In this document: positions 34,881 to 47,677 of the stretch, piece by piece | How positions within the stretch are numbered: position 1 is the first letter of the stretch | Layout: each line of letters begins with the position of its first letter | Source: Biscogniauxia marginata | Taxonomy: Eukaryota > Ascomycota > Sordariomycetes > Xylariales > Xylariaceae | Assembly: GCA_022695795.1 (NCBI GenBank) | Contig: MU404058.1 | Span: 372,001-436,000 of the forward strand | DNA: 64,000 bases | Reading direction: 5' to 3' | Position numbers and translations under genes: made by a program | Notes under the pieces: generated by a model | The model's database searches: none | Seen by the model: only the letters and a program-made list of their open reading frames with translations | What the model was told of the DNA's origin: nothing

Positions 34881-35513
34881 ATGCACGAAAACTCGCCACT
34901 ATTCCAGCTGCCTTTCGAGGTGCGGGAACGCATATACGGCTTCTACCTGAGCTTCGAGTACACGGACTTCAACGACACCCTGCGGCCGGGGCTCACCTAC
35001 TTCGAGAGCGACGCGTGCTACTCGACGCCGCTCCCCGCCCTGATGCTCGCGTGCAAGGCGCTCTACCGCGAGCTCGCGCCCGCGGTGCACGAGCAGGCCT
35101 TCCTCCGGATCCACAAGCTGGGGCAGTACAGCGACCGGCGCATCGGGTTCGCCGTGCGCGGCACGCTGCGGTTCGCGCGCCTGCGCACGCTGTACCTGCT
35201 CGTGGCGATGGAGTACCCGAACTGGAACGGCTGGCTGGCCTTCTTCGGGGAGGTCGTGCGGCACGCGCGCAACCTGACCACCCTCGTCGTCGACTGGCGG
35301 CCGCGGCCCGTCCGCGACGGCGCGTGGTACGGCCGCATGAACCGCAAGAAGGAGGATGAGCTGCTGCGCATCATTGCCGGGGCAGAGAGCCTCCAGACCA
35401 TCAGGCTGTATGGCGGTGTGCCCGCTGGGTGGAAGGATTACTTCGAGGCGAACTCGGGGATCAGGGTGGTTGACTATCCGTTCCCCTGGTGGGTGGAGCC
35501 CGGTTTGTCTTGA
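34881..35513 (+). CDS. F-box/2EXR-like protein
   Basis: A single exon of 210 residues, GC-rich. It starts MHENSPLFQLPFEVRERIYGFYL, a close fit to the LP.E+R+RIY.+.L core of fungal F-box-like/2EXR proteins. ALMLACKALYREL, the usual second helix of this domain, follows near residue 55. The middle has a TLYLLVAMEY strand and a LTTLVVDWRPRP strand, and the end is PWWVEPGLS. Such proteins are very numerous in filamentous ascomycetes; F-box members recruit substrates to SCF ubiquitin ligases, but the 2EXR group is largely uncharacterised. The start is chosen because the domain begins within ten residues. It is convergent with the GTPase-RING-patatin gene. Confidence 0.85.
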   Translation: MHENSPLFQLPFEVRERIYGFYLSFEYTDFNDTLRPGLTYFESDACYSTPLPALMLACKALYRELAPAVHEQAFLRIHKLGQYSDRRIGFAVRGTLRFARLRTLYLLVAMEYPNWNGWLAFFGEVVRHARNLTTLVVDWRPRPVRDGAWYGRMNRKKEDELLRIIAGAESLQTIRLYGGVPAGWKDYFEANSGIRVVDYPFPWWVEPGLS

Positions 35514-36008
35514 TCGAGAGATTCTGTCGGACTCGGGTACATAAAACTTGTTTTATATAGAAATGATATCAATGGGTTGCGTGTAGGGCTAAGTGGTGTA
35601 CATTTGCCGGCATTGGACGACTCGTCCCTATCTAGCATTATCTGAAAGCAATCTGGGTATACATGCTGTGATTTCAAGGCATTTTTCGAATAGGATTGTC
35701 TTAATCTTTGCGTAGTATACATGAAACGGCCCGGAAAACTAAACAAAAAACTTGTGTGAATAGAATAGCGGCGATCGATCGAGATGATGCGATATGGATT
35801 GAGCAAATAACTCCTGGAGATTTTCATCATGATCCTCATTAGGTCCTTGCGCACAGTTGCAGTACTAAACACCATAGAAAATATCCCAATTCATGTTTCC
35901 TGGGTCATTGATGTACGCCGTTAGGTCCCTGATATATGAATCCCAGATAGGCCAAAAGGAGGTATGGTGTTGATAATAGATATATAACCCCCTCAGCGGA
36001 CTGACGTT
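35514..36008. other. intergenic between convergent genes
   Basis: 495 bp of AT-rich sequence holding two 3' ends. A minus-strand frame at 35474-35875 has no family feature. Confidence 0.6.
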
Positions 36009-39000
36009 TCAGCCCTCCAACTCCACTGGTAATTCCGACTTCCTGCCTGATGGCAGCTTGCGAAACGACTCATGGCTGACCATTGGCTTTATGAATGGCC
36101 CCGGTGATAATCCTCGTTCAGCGGCAGAAATAGTAGTGGCGGCAGAGAAGTTGGACACCGGGGACAGAGGAGCCAGGTCTATAGCAGTCGAAGTAGTGGC
36201 GACGGCGGCTCTTGGGGTCTCAATAGATGAGCGTGTTGACGAGTTACCTAAGGCAGTTGTTCTTCCGATTGCTGAAGAGTGCGTTGGAGAAAGCAGAGCT
36301 AGATGAGGCGTAGATTGTCAGCACCGATCCTATACGGCTCTTTCACAATATACTTCAGAAATAGGGATTCGTGCACTTACCAGCTTGCTGTACGCTGCCA
36401 TCCTCAGCCATGAGCCGCCGAGGGAACCCACTGATAGGCAGGACTGTCACGCCGCTCGGATACGGGTGGGTCTGGAGACAGAGGGAAATCTTGACCTCGG
36501 AGTTCTCCGTGGCTGCGTTGATACGGACGGGATCCAGGTGGAAGTTTCCTTGTAGATGCATATCTTGCAGCACCGACTCTGAAAGCACGAGCTGCCGGAC
36601 AGGCCATGAGGCTCGGCCCTCGTCCTCTTCCTCTAAGAGGAAGTACGGTTCGAAGGTGCCCTCGAGACGGGATATCAGGAACCACCCCAGGGCTTGAAGC
36701 TCGGACGAAATAGGCCGGAACCGGCAGTAGATGGAACCTGTGGGAGGTATTAGCAAGTAGGAGATAAGAGGTGGCTATTGATGTTGAATAAAGTAGGAAT
36801 AGTGAAAAAAAAAGCTCATCATTTACCTGTGCAAGTGAACCCCGAAGCGGTCTGTCGGACACTGCCGGGATCTTTCTCGAAGAAGAACGTGCTGGCAACC
36901 AATCTGTGGGCGATCTCAACGATGTCAGGGGCAATCTGCCGCAGCGTCGCCTCAGCTTCTTGTTCCACTTCCTCCATTTTCTGCACCTCATCGAACTTGG
37001 GGAGTTTCGACCCCAGCTCGGGACTGATCCGCATATAGCGACGGCAAGCCGCCTCTCCAGTCGCTTTACCGGACACGAATTTGTTCCACGTCTTGTCACA
37101 TTCCCGCTGGTCGTTAAGCCGATCCGTCCTGCCCGTTAAAGGGTTGTTGAAAGAGACCAGCATCGGCGTCTGTGGATTGCGAACGATATATCCATTAACG
37201 GCGTTCTTCGACCCGGACCCTCCTGATGCAGGAGGAGAATTTGACTGCCGTTTGTAGTTGCCGAGACCACCTCGGCCCTGTCTGATGATGGCGCTGGGGC
37301 TGACAGGGTTAGTACCGCTGGAATCGTTAGTCGTAGCCCGTCCCAGGTTCCGGCTATTATTGGCATCGCCGCAACTGCTATCCCGGATGCTCTGGCCAGC
37401 GCCGATGGAGAGCAACAAGTCGGGCAACGCATCAGCGATGTCGTTCCATATTAATTTCGACTCATTGTGAGCGACGAATATCGGACACATATACCGCATG
37501 TCACTATTGATATATTCGCGGTTGTCGTCGGCCTTGAGAAAGGCCTTGAAAAAGGGGGAGGTAGCGGATGTAGCTCGGGCACTTTCGTTTGCACCGTGTC
37601 AGCTTCACCTTTGTGATATCGAGCAGAATGTTTCGGTACTTACGCTTCCCATATTCGTATTTCCTTCGAAGGCGCGTCTGACCGAATAAACCTGTACGGG
37701 AGCGCTAGACATAGCTAATATCAGCATACTGGCTTCTTACGGTCTAAGTCTGTCATTTCATCCTTACTCTTATTAGGCGGGTCTGGACGATTGTAGTTCG
37801 CAAAGACAACAGCTTGGCGATCTATGGCTGTCTCAGCGGTGACAGCGACCCTGTTCGACGTAGCAACTCGGGACCGATTGGCGCCTCCAGCGAAGAAAGG
37901 CTGCTCGGAGAAGTATCTCTTCAACGCTTTCTCGAACGGCAGGGTATTGTAGTGGCTTCCATGGTAGAGGCTCGATAGGGCACCCACCAGCGGCACGTTA
38001 GACATCTTGCGCGGGATGAATACTTCCCTACACAGATCCTTGAATTTATCAATCGTAGAATTGACTGTCCATTTCTTCACCCCTAGAGCGATAGCTATGA
38101 TGCCTCCAGTGCTTGAAATGTTTTAGCCAAGTAAAAGTAGCTTCAGAATGCTCATATACTTACTCAGTACCTACGATCAGGTCAAAAAATAGCTGGATGG
38201 GTAAGTCCGGGCCTAGTATCATTTCGATCTCTCTGAGGACTTGAAGCTGTACGACACCTCGAATTCCACCGCTACAGTCATTATGTCAGCATTATTCATG
38301 GGCTCATTGGAGTCTCTCAGAACATACCCGTCAAGGCATAGGGTACGAGAACCAGCATAGCGTGGTTTTGTTGTGATAACATATGGCGTATTGACAATGG
38401 GATCACGAACGTGCAAGGGACATCGGCTTATCTCGATAGTAGTCCTCGAGGTTCTAGTTCCGTATATCTCGATACAAGACATACATAACACGTGACCACA
38501 CGGCAGAGCGCATTCGGGAAGTTCCCTCAGACAGCATAGGCATGCAGAGTAACTGACATAGTCAGTCGCCGAGTCTAGAGTGTTAGCGTAGAGTTCGTTC
38601 AAGCGTTCTTGGTGGAGAAGAGCGGCGATTTGGAGCTCAGTCCTGTCCGGAAATTCTTGGCCCAGTCTAAAGCTCGAGGCTTGAACCTGCGCAAGACAGG
38701 TCCTTATAAGTTGTTCCCACACCGGTCCAAAGTTGGCGATGCTGAAGTCGGACTCGTAATCTCCATCGCCTATTATCTTGCCCTGCTTATTTTGGTGGCC
38801 CTTCGGGTTGTGCCCTGACTTGACATTACAACACTGGCCTAATTCTCCGCTATAAGTCGGGTTTGTAAAGCTGCACGGCCAATATATGTCGGCGAAGAGT
38901 CGCAGAGCTCCCGCACACGACTGAGCATACCGATCATCGAGAAGTCGACCCACGGTACCTATATCACCAATCTTATTAGACGAGCTAGACCTTGGAAGAA

Positions 39001-40926
39001 GAGGTCTAAGAAAGCCATGTTATAACGTACCCGGCAGCCCCTGGCGTACAGCATCGAGCATGACGCATGATGCTATCATTGGACCTATCGCCCGAAAGAT
39101 CTGCTCCGCATTGTTTTTAAACGCCGGGACTTTGCACTTGGCCTTGATCGATAGTGCTAGGTTCAAGATGTTGCCCTCGAAGTTTCGAGAGATCGGACTG
39201 TGCCTAAGGGTCTCTTTGACGAAGTCGAACGGCGTTTGGTAATATCTCGTGAAGTGATCGTACGCGGCTTGAAGATAGAACTGAAGCTTCTCCGTGTTGG
39301 CTAGCATGCGTACCTGCTTTTTCCTAAAATGCGACGCCGCACATCGGTCTTTGACTAGGTCTGCGAGTTTGCCGACCTGCTCGTTCATCAACACTGCAGT
39401 GCTTATAGTCAGCAGTTACTCCACACAGCACACTCAAGGGGTCGATAAAGATCTATCAGAGCTACTTAGAGCCTATGAATGATATAACAGCGCATTGACA
39501 TGAAGGTTAAACAAATAGCAGAAGATTGTAAAAAGAGCCTTACTGTATGACCCCTTATATGGAATCCTGATAACGCTGATAGAGGCGTAGTAACACTCTA
39601 GGAGATCCTTGGTGCTGTTTATCATCTTCCCGCGATTACGCCATGTTTGGGCATACTCTTGAAGGGCTGGTTCCCGGACGATTGCCCCATGAATGTCAGA
39701 CATGAGCAACTGCGTAGCCTTGGTGACATCCCATTCCTTCTCGTCGACGTCGACATCGGTAGCATTAAGTACGATAATCGCATGCGGGAGTACTGGTTGG
39801 TTGATTGATTTGTCGATCGAAGCCGCCCCCCACCTTATCAGCTTTGGTAGCACTGTCGACTCGAACGACCTCGGATTTCTCAGGACGAAGATCACGACAT
39901 CGCTGAAAGTGTATAGGATTCGAGGGTACAGCTGGCCGACTGCAAACTCCCGCTTCTGCGTCTGTGGTGTCTCGGCCCATTCGATCCTTCTCGGCGCACT
40001 ATACCTCCTTGGACGGTATTCATTGGATTCCGGTTGTATTCCGTCCTGAGAGTTATGCCTCAACTGCTTAGGCATAGCCTCACCCCCGCTAAGTCCCTCG
40101 CAGTCGACCAGAAGCAGCGGGTAAGTGCTATATAGAGTCGATGGGTCAGCGTATAAGTGAACATCTCCTGTAGTGGATATGCGGTCTTGGTTAGACGACG
40201 TCACGGGCGAGTAATAGTTGGACTCCTCGGGAGACGTCAAGTTCTGACGCTCAATGAGTAGTTTGATAAGAGTACTTTTCCCAGCGCCTATAACACAGTC
40301 AGTCGTATCATCTCTGCGATCGCCCCTATTTGAACATAATAAGCAACTCTAGTTCACGCGTGACTGCTTACCGGTTTCGCCGATGAACGACGCAAGCTGA
40401 GGATAACGCTCATTGTGTTCGTCGGTGGTGGTCTCGGCCATAATAGCGGCGAAGCGCCCATAGTCATGGAGTAAAGGATGGCCGTAGGCATCCCGGCCAA
40501 ACCCGAACCAGGTGGTGTCTTGGTCCTCGAGCAGCTCGAATTCATGTTCTGCTTCCGTGCGCGTCGGTTCCAGTATCTGACGGAGCCGATGGACAACGAT
40601 TGGGTCCGCTTTTTCATGAGGTTTCCCGTTCCTAGCGATTACCCATAGTAGTTAGAGGCTTAGCTTTCTCCAGGAAGTAGAGAACAGACTGGAACTAGAA
40701 GGTAGGTAATAGGTAGAGGTGCGAATAGCATTCGGTGTTGTTCAAGTTGCGAGCATAAAATTCCGGTATATACTTACCAACCAACAGCTCCGGACACATG
40801 CAACACCCATTTTGGCCAGCAGACCTCACAGAAGGCGAGATTGTTGCACTGGATGCAAGTGAAGGTCTTCTCCACCGTTGTGTCGCATGTCTGACAGGGC
40901 TGCGATAATGGAAGATCACCCGCCAT
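36009..40926 (-). CDS. multidomain P-loop GTPase / RING / patatin-like protein, 11 exons
   Basis: Exons: 40926-40778, 40631-40372, 40287-39544, 39393-39031, 38958-38328, 38271-38164, 38111-37768, 37704-37644, 37581-36827, 36737-36381 and 36298-36009; 1353 residues with every phase matching. Domains in order: a Cys cluster (C11, C14, C24, C27, C33, C36); a P-loop GTPase with GETGAGKST (134-142), VDCEG as the DxxG motif and LNATD in the place of NKxD; a RING-like finger from C645 with LPCGHVLCMSC (657-667); and a patatin domain with the oxyanion loop LDGGGIRG (714-721), FFDLIVG, and WEAARATSA (about 884-892). A Ser/Thr-rich tail ends the protein. Similar fungal proteins are annotated as FabD/lysophospholipase-like. 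In patatins a Ser in GxSxG and an Asp in DG(G/A) do catalysis; here the first reads GTDTGG (Asp752) and the second region reads INSDMRY (910-916), so hydrolase activity is doubtful. Confidence 0.92.
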
Positions 40927-42509
40927 CTTGATCAGGGGTCATCACAACAGTCTAGAAACCATCGGGTCGCGGCCACGAAAATGAACATTTCTGTTTCGTA
41001 ATAATAAGAGATGGTAAGAGTGACAGAACAGCAGAGGGAAAACACCGCCAACCAATGGGTTGGCTGGGCAATTTACATCATCGTTCAATCCGCCGCACCA
41101 TGGGGGTCTTGGAATCGTGCAGGGGTTCCCGGTTTCCCTTGGCGGCAAGGTTACATCTGCACGTTCCTTCGGGCTCCCGGGGGCGGCAAGTAGGGAGACA
41201 TTCGAGCACCGTGAGACCATGGTGGTTCCAGGTATACCTATATTAGTTTACATCTTCAGTAGTACATAATTTACCTTATCGGAATGTAACCCGACGCCTT
41301 CATCTATTGCTTTTCCTATAATCTAACCAACATCCTACCCATCTTGGCTACAAAGTAGGCAGGCTATGTTAGGCTTGATGATCCGATCCAGGTGTTTTTT
41401 TTTGTCAGCAGTCAATCAAGGATTATTATGCCTGTGGAGTGAGACATCTCCAGTTGACCCCGTACTCGTTATCTATCACTTGCATGCGCCTTGGCCAACC
41501 GAGTGAATCAACATCCGCCATGGCTGCCGATCTTACGAATCCCAACATAACCCCAGACTCCTTTCCAAAGCTCCAGATTATTGTCTTATCGGCATAAGGC
41601 TATTTCCTACCTACATAGCAAACAGGTTTATTGTAATAAAAGAATTTGTTACATACCGACCCCAGGCTGCACCTGTAGGCTGGCGATGATGATGTGGTGG
41701 GTGGCTTGGATTCATTTATTAGTGTTATCCGTAATATTTGGGAGAAATAATTAAAGCTAGATAGTATTGTGTAAGACACTGGCTAAACATAAGTCTCACG
41801 GTGAGTAAACTTGGTTGGAGCTAAAGTGGTATAACACGCAGTTGGAAAAAGGGGCTTACTCATTCATAACCTCACTATCAAGATAACCTCATCGGCGACT
41901 TAACTAGGACAAATTGGCATGCTGACTTCTTTCTTGATAACAGAGATTCGTCAATCGAGTTCTAGCATCTAGCACATATGTACCTTGCACATTTCCGTGC
42001 TGGTCCACTCGGTAGTCTAAGGTAGTTTGCATCTGGCTTTTATACATTAACCCGCATACGGAGTAATACAAGTCGCATTTCCTCATGTTCTCAGACCCAC
42101 TTGCCGAGATGGCCTGCGACTAGTACAGTTAATATTTCCTAGTTCTTCGGCGGGCAAAGAACATGGACCAGGCTAGATCCTGTGTAGCGCTGCATGTATT
42201 CCTGCTTGTATGTGGATGGAGTAGTGTTAACAACTTCACTTCTATCAACTGCAATTTGCTACAAGGATTGATCTTGAACTATGTAAATAGCATTCTTGAA
42301 TTCTATATCTTACCACCTAGACAGCTAGGCCAGGCCAGATCCGCATTCCCCCTTCGTTGCTCTCAGTTATATATGATATAAAATATGTTAATATATAATC
42401 ATTAAACGGCTGCCTGATAGGATTTTGTTTGAATAGGAATGTTTGCCCTTGCTTCTAAAATTGCACTCTAGCATTGCCAAGTCATGATTTCGGTAGGATC
42501 ATGGGGCTT
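40927..42509. other. intergenic, no gene seen
   Basis: The promoter side of the GTPase-RING-patatin gene, then 1.4 kb of AT-rich sequence up to the 3' end of the acetyltransferase gene. No feature is supported. Confidence 0.55.
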
Positions 42510-43672
42510 TCAGTGCCAAGCATAGAATTCGTTCGGTGAGACGACGACATTGCGTTCTTCGGCATTCCTCCATCTTATAGAAGGGATATCTGCATCTGTA
42601 CGCTCCTCGTTAATCACCGGAATGCCCAGCTCCTCTGCTAGGAATTGTATCACACGTTGCGTTATTGGGCTTGGGTCCCAGACAGTCACGGCGGGCAGAT
42701 CCCACTCTTTCGCCTCGGTCAGCGCCTCAATCAAGAGTCTGGCCAGCGCCTTCATCGTTCCTTCGCTGTCATCAGATCCTGTATGGACCCGTTGTACTAT
42801 GAGAGCCTGCCTGCGATAGTCGTGGTACCAGTATATCCAGACTCCTACCTCATCACAAGCCGCACCTTTCACCTCTAGCACCTTACCCTTAAGTTTCATA
42901 GTCATGAACTCATCTCGAGCATGGAGCCAGCTCACAATATCTTCAGTAGGAAGTACGGTCGCTCGGGTGTCGTTTGTGACAGGAAGCTGATACCTAGTGA
43001 ATTCCTTTGTAAGGTACTCTATATCAGTAGCACAATGTCTCGGGACGTCCTCCTTGGTCAGAATTCGAGCGCCTGGCAAGGTTGTACAATCCCACTGAGC
43101 TGATGCGACCAAGAGTTCAGATTGAAATGCAGGCAACATCTTCCACCCTTTATCAACATAGAACTGCGATTGCGTTAAAGGCCGCCTTCTCTAAGAACCT
43201 GTGCACATGATATGAAACTTACGTCGCCGACACTCGAGTACAGAATGCTCGCAGCCGCATCCCCTGGCCCATCCAACCACCCGGCAACGCTCTTCAAGAG
43301 AAAAGCCGCCAATCCGCAGCGGCGGTACTGTGGGTGTGTCACAACAGACGCGATTCCATAGCCTTGCTGTTGTCGCACGCCTTGCACATATCGTATCAGG
43401 AGGTCTCTATGTATCGTTTTGCACGCTGCGACAACTTGGCCTGGCTCGTCAGCTCGCGCGAGACACCAAAATCGCCATCTTCTATTGCGGGTGAGCGGTA
43501 ACGGATCAAGAAACTCTTCTCTCTCGGCGTAGTCGTCTTCGGACAGCGGCCAGCCAAACGCGCTCGCGCCCAGTTGATGGACCTTGTACCGCTGCTCCTC
43601 AGTAGCTTCTCCAAAGAGCACAGCTACTGGGCCTTCTGGTCTTTGGATGACGATCGTATGTTGCTCAGACAT
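42510..43672 (-). CDS. LYC1: GNAT-family lysine acetyltransferase-like protein (LYC1-like), 2 exons
   Basis: Exons 43672-43223 and 43163-42510 (59-bp intron) give 367 residues. The first half is a GNAT fold: WCLARADEPGQVVAACKT (strand), VVTHPQYRRCGLAAFLLKSVA (acetyl-CoA loop in a Q/RxxGxA-like form), then SILYSSVGDFYVDKGWKMLPAF across the splice site, a typical GNAT end. The second half fits the LYC1 C-terminal domain, with WLHARDEF, VWIYWYHDYRRQALIVQRVH and a final SIRWRNAEERNVVVSPNEFYAWH part. In Yarrowia LYC1 acetylates free lysine at N6 as the first step of lysine breakdown, in the cytosol. Orthology to LYC1 is likely but the substrate is not proven. It is divergent from the gene at 44439. 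Confidence 0.88.
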
Positions 43673-44438
43673 TTTTGAAACTTACTATTTATCTATAGCC
43701 AATTAGAAAGCCAAGATGGAACCAAGACCGGTAGAAGGACGACAAGAATCGACAAAATGCAAAATGTGACTCGGTGAGAACATTTGGTACTACAGCGTTA
43801 TCGGTAGGATGTCGAAAGGATGGGGGTACCTATTACCTCGAGAGGGGTAGCGTGTGTAATTCAAGTTACGTAGGTAGGTATATAGTATTATCGGTGAGGG
43901 GAAATACTATGTTGGGTAGGGAAAAATCTCCAAACGAGTTATATACCTTTAAGGGGTACTTAGAAATTCTCATATCCATGTTTATCTTATTGGCGTATAA
44001 CTCTGACTGACCATCGCATTAGTTACTGTGTTGACGGTCTAGCCTAGTTGTACATGTATATACCTATCCGAATTAGTGAACTATATAGGTACTACCGCTA
44101 ATCAGATGATGACCCTATAGAATATTAATCAAAACACCGACCTATTTAAAGGGAGGGAAAATTAATATGAGGAAAAGAAAAGAAAACATTGAAGAATTAA
44201 AAAAGAATAGGAACACTGCTTTAGTTAAAGTCATACCTGATAAGTACCCAACATACGGAACTGTATCCAAGAGGCATTTATTCCTCCCCTTTTATCCAGA
44301 CCTCCACATTGGACGGTCCACAATTAAATATATGTACATCATATCATGTACAATCATGCCAATGCTAATTAGTTCACTATCCTCAACATACGAACCAACC
44401 TGACCTCGTTAGAAATAAATTCAAGAAGATAAGAAACA
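43673..44438. other. divergent promoter region
   Basis: 766 bp of AT-rich sequence between the acetyltransferase gene and the unknown plus-strand gene. It holds a GGTACCTATTACC string near 43825 and a TATTTAAAG string near 44144. A Lys-rich 78-codon frame at 44167 has no family feature. Confidence 0.55.
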
Positions 44439-44978
44439 ATGACAGACAACGACAGATTCACACACCCGAGCCCGGCCAAGGCTTACGAGATGGCCGTCAA
44501 CCACGCGGCCCTACTACGGGCCATCTTCCTCCACCCGGAGTTCAAGTACCTCGAGCCGCCTACGGCCGCCATCTGCAGGATGGACACGGAGCACACGCCG
44601 CCGCCGCTGCTCTGGGTCTCGGACTTCGTGCAGAACACGTACGTTAACCAGGTCGTGCCGTTCCTCCCCGCGGGAGCCACCCGCAAGTGCAAGGACGTCG
44701 CCAACCCCTGGGCCTACTACGACCCGGCCTACCAGTGGGAGTGGTACTGGGACTCCGCCGCCGCCGCGCTCAAGGACGCCCAGGGTAACATCATTCAGTT
44801 CCCCCGGCTCCCCGAGGGCGAGGCCATCGAGAAGGTCAGCGATGCGTTCGGCAGGGGCTTCATGGCGAAGAAGCTCATCCTAGAGAACGGCACCGATGAC
44901 AAGGCTCGGCTGATGATCGGAGGGCGCGTCTTTGATTTTGGCGAGGAAGCGAGGGCGGCTGTGGCGAAGCTTGAGTAA
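44439..44978 (+). CDS. hypothetical protein, 179 residues
   Basis: A single GC-rich exon set in AT-rich flanks, with good coding character. There is no signal peptide or membrane segment. The sequence starts MTDNDRFTHPSPAKAYEMAV and contains HAALLRAIFLHPEFKYLEPP, PLLWVSDFVQNTYVNQVVPF, a Trp/Tyr-rich YDPAYQWEWYWDSAAAALK segment and a C-terminal GRGFMAKKLILENGTDDKARLMIGG part. I do not recognise a family. The abrupt base-composition step at its ends and the absence of internal stops make it a likely real gene. Confidence 0.6.
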   Translation: MTDNDRFTHPSPAKAYEMAVNHAALLRAIFLHPEFKYLEPPTAAICRMDTEHTPPPLLWVSDFVQNTYVNQVVPFLPAGATRKCKDVANPWAYYDPAYQWEWYWDSAAAALKDAQGNIIQFPRLPEGEAIEKVSDAFGRGFMAKKLILENGTDDKARLMIGGRVFDFGEEARAAVAKLE

Positions 44979-47677
44979 TGAAATGGTTTCGATGGTCACT
45001 AGACTGTCTGATCGAGTCACGACAAGAATCGGTTGTTCATAGCCGAGTTTATCATGGATACTTGAATTTGAATTTGGGCTCTCGAGGGTGCCATATTTTG
45101 AGTATATAAGATGGGACTCCGAAAATCTCATAAGCATCAACTATTATATGCCTGTGAGCGGTAATTAAGCCCTCTGAATTTGTACGGCTTAAGATACATG
45201 TCACCGTGTTGTGTATAGCTCTAGTAGTCTATGCTCCAGCCCTACCAATAGGCATCATGCGTAACCTTTCGCGTGGTATCTCACGTGGAAATAAATATAG
45301 GCCCTTGATCTATGACCATGCGACATAACACGCTATTCATTTTCTTTATGTAATACGCTAGCATACAGAAGTTGACTAAAATCACGAATGAAGCAAAGGC
45401 ACCGAATTATTTAATTTTTGTATCATAATAAGCCCTAGCGGGAAATGAGAAAACTTACTCATATTTGTCAATATAATGCGGAAAGATTATTAACACATGT
45501 TTCATAGGTGGTATGTATGAAGCCGACTTGACTTCAGTCCAAGAGGCAAAATGATTATTTCAAGGCTAGGTACCTAAGCATGTTGCCTTGAACAATTCTC
45601 ACGCAACGTTGAAACTTCTATCTAATTATAACAAACTAAACATCATTCAATGGGATCCCGTATACTGTTATGTCTTAATTTAGTTCTTCCCTCTATTACC
45701 CAAAGCCCCACCGGATTAACCAGTGTGGGTGACAAGATTTCCAAAGGGCTTTTCCTAATTCTCCTAAACCAATGCTCGTTATGACAAGGTTGGATGGAAA
45801 TTTCCCAGAATCAGTTTCTCGATCTTTTAGAAAATTGCTAAGTCGCTTTGTAAGGCTACCCTATTCACCTGAGGCAAATCTGACTTGAAATGGTTGAATT
45901 ATTATTGGTATCATGGCGAATTTGATTACACTTTTACGACTGCCATTCACTAGTAAATCCTGACTTCTTGTTAGAACAAGCCTTGATATATTGTATGAAT
46001 GTAAGGTGTGTCGCTGCAATGTGTTGTCTTATATTGCTAATAGTTTCTGAAATCGATTAAATTTAGAGATAAGCAACTAAAAGAGGTTCATGAAAGGGCT
46101 ATCTAACAACATCTCCACCGCGATGATTCGACACACTATCGGGATGAGTGGCGTAAAAATTGTGTTTTGACATTTAAGAACGTTAGAAAAGAAGTTGCCG
46201 AGGGCAAAGCACAAAGAAGCAGTATTAAAGAAGAAATCGAAATATATATTGATACAGTGGTTATATCACATGAATAACGAGTCTCACGAGTTTTGCCATT
46301 ATTGATATTTAGAGTAGTCCCAGTGGCTGGAATCTACATACTATTTAAGTCCAACATTTGGTACAAGGCATCGTGAAGCACTCTATAGGTACCGGCAATA
46401 AATAGAATCTCCAATTAAGCATCCTCGCGAGACATACAAGTATTGAAACCCGGCACACAAAGGATAAATCTGTAGAGATTCGGGGAAGTTTAATCTGAGA
46501 AATCAGCGCACGCCAAGGGAATTCTTCTGTTTCAACTTAAAAGTTCGGTCATGTATATCTAGCAAGCATAACAACCTCAATGGCATTCAACAATATGCGA
46601 GCCTTGTGCCATTTTGTGCCGCACACTAATCTCGTAGACTAGAAAGAACTCTGAAGAATAGCGTAACCTGGGTTCCTTACCTCCTCGGCTTGCAAAATCC
46701 GATCCATGTCAATCCATTTCGAGAGAAATCGATAGCATCGAAGCATTTATTCCATTGTTGAACCCTCTTCCTTGCGCGTTGGTAGAACTAGTAACCTCAA
46801 TTTGAAGGTTCTAGTCCTGCTCTATACATACATACCTAGTTGTGGTCGATGGCCACATTCAGCACCCTGAAGATAGTCGGAATGATAGAGCAATAGCTTC
46901 GAATTTTAAGATTCCCATTCCTGTTTTTCTTGGTCGAGGAGAGCAATCATGTTAAGCATTGTTTGGGAACCTCCTTGCATAGATCTTGTTTCTTTACGGG
47001 ATAGTGTTGACTAAAAGGATTTCAACCTAACGCGGGACCTCGTGGGATTACAATAATTGATTGGTCACCAACTGACGGGTTTGCCTGCGAGGGCGGTACC
47101 AACTCCGCCCTTTCCCTGTTCACCTATAGCAACTAGGCGGTGGCATTCACGACTCAGACACGTCTCACTCTTTTTGCACTCCCGAGTCTTTCACTTATAT
47201 GCAAAAATAGTTAAATCAGGAAAAATCTAATTGAATGACCCTATGAATGACTAGTTAGTTTCCCAAGGGTATTGCAGATTCCGTATTGAAAGGAATCGTA
47301 GGTAGTTTAGAGAAATATACAGCATCGGTACTCCATAGCGGGCTAGGATAAATACCTACCAAATTCAAGGGATATCACCTACCGAAGTGGATCGTGAAAG
47401 CCTCAACCAGTCTGGTCACTGGTGTCAACCCCGACCCCCCACAATGTCCGTCTTCCGAACCCCCGCATTTGCAATCCATACCTCGTCGATCCCTAGTCGA
47501 TTACATATCCGGGTCCATGGGCCCTAATCTTATTTTCAAACTCTGCTCTCAGCGTTGTTGGGAGAATGATTAACACCTTCTCCTCATTTTGTAGGTGCGC
47601 TTGACTGAGGTCGAGTAATAATCTGCCATAAGCGACTGAGCTAAGTTGCGGCCTCAACTGCATTACTACACAACAAG
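44979..47677. other. large intergenic region, no gene seen
   Basis: 2.7 kb, AT-rich, with no open frame of note on either strand. A TAGGTACCTA palindrome lies at 45567-45576. A TGTGTCG...CGACACA pair (46008-46134) has no target duplication and was not called. Decayed mobile elements are possible but not visible. Confidence 0.55.

Noticed and set aside
37705..37740. A 36-bp intron in the patatin gene using the gtaag at 37740
   Set aside because: Too short for a fungal intron; the donor at 37767 gives a 63-bp intron in the same frame.
46008..46134. TGTGTCG...CGACACA inverted pair as a second small element
   Set aside because: Only 7 bases match and there is no target duplication; it can arise by chance.
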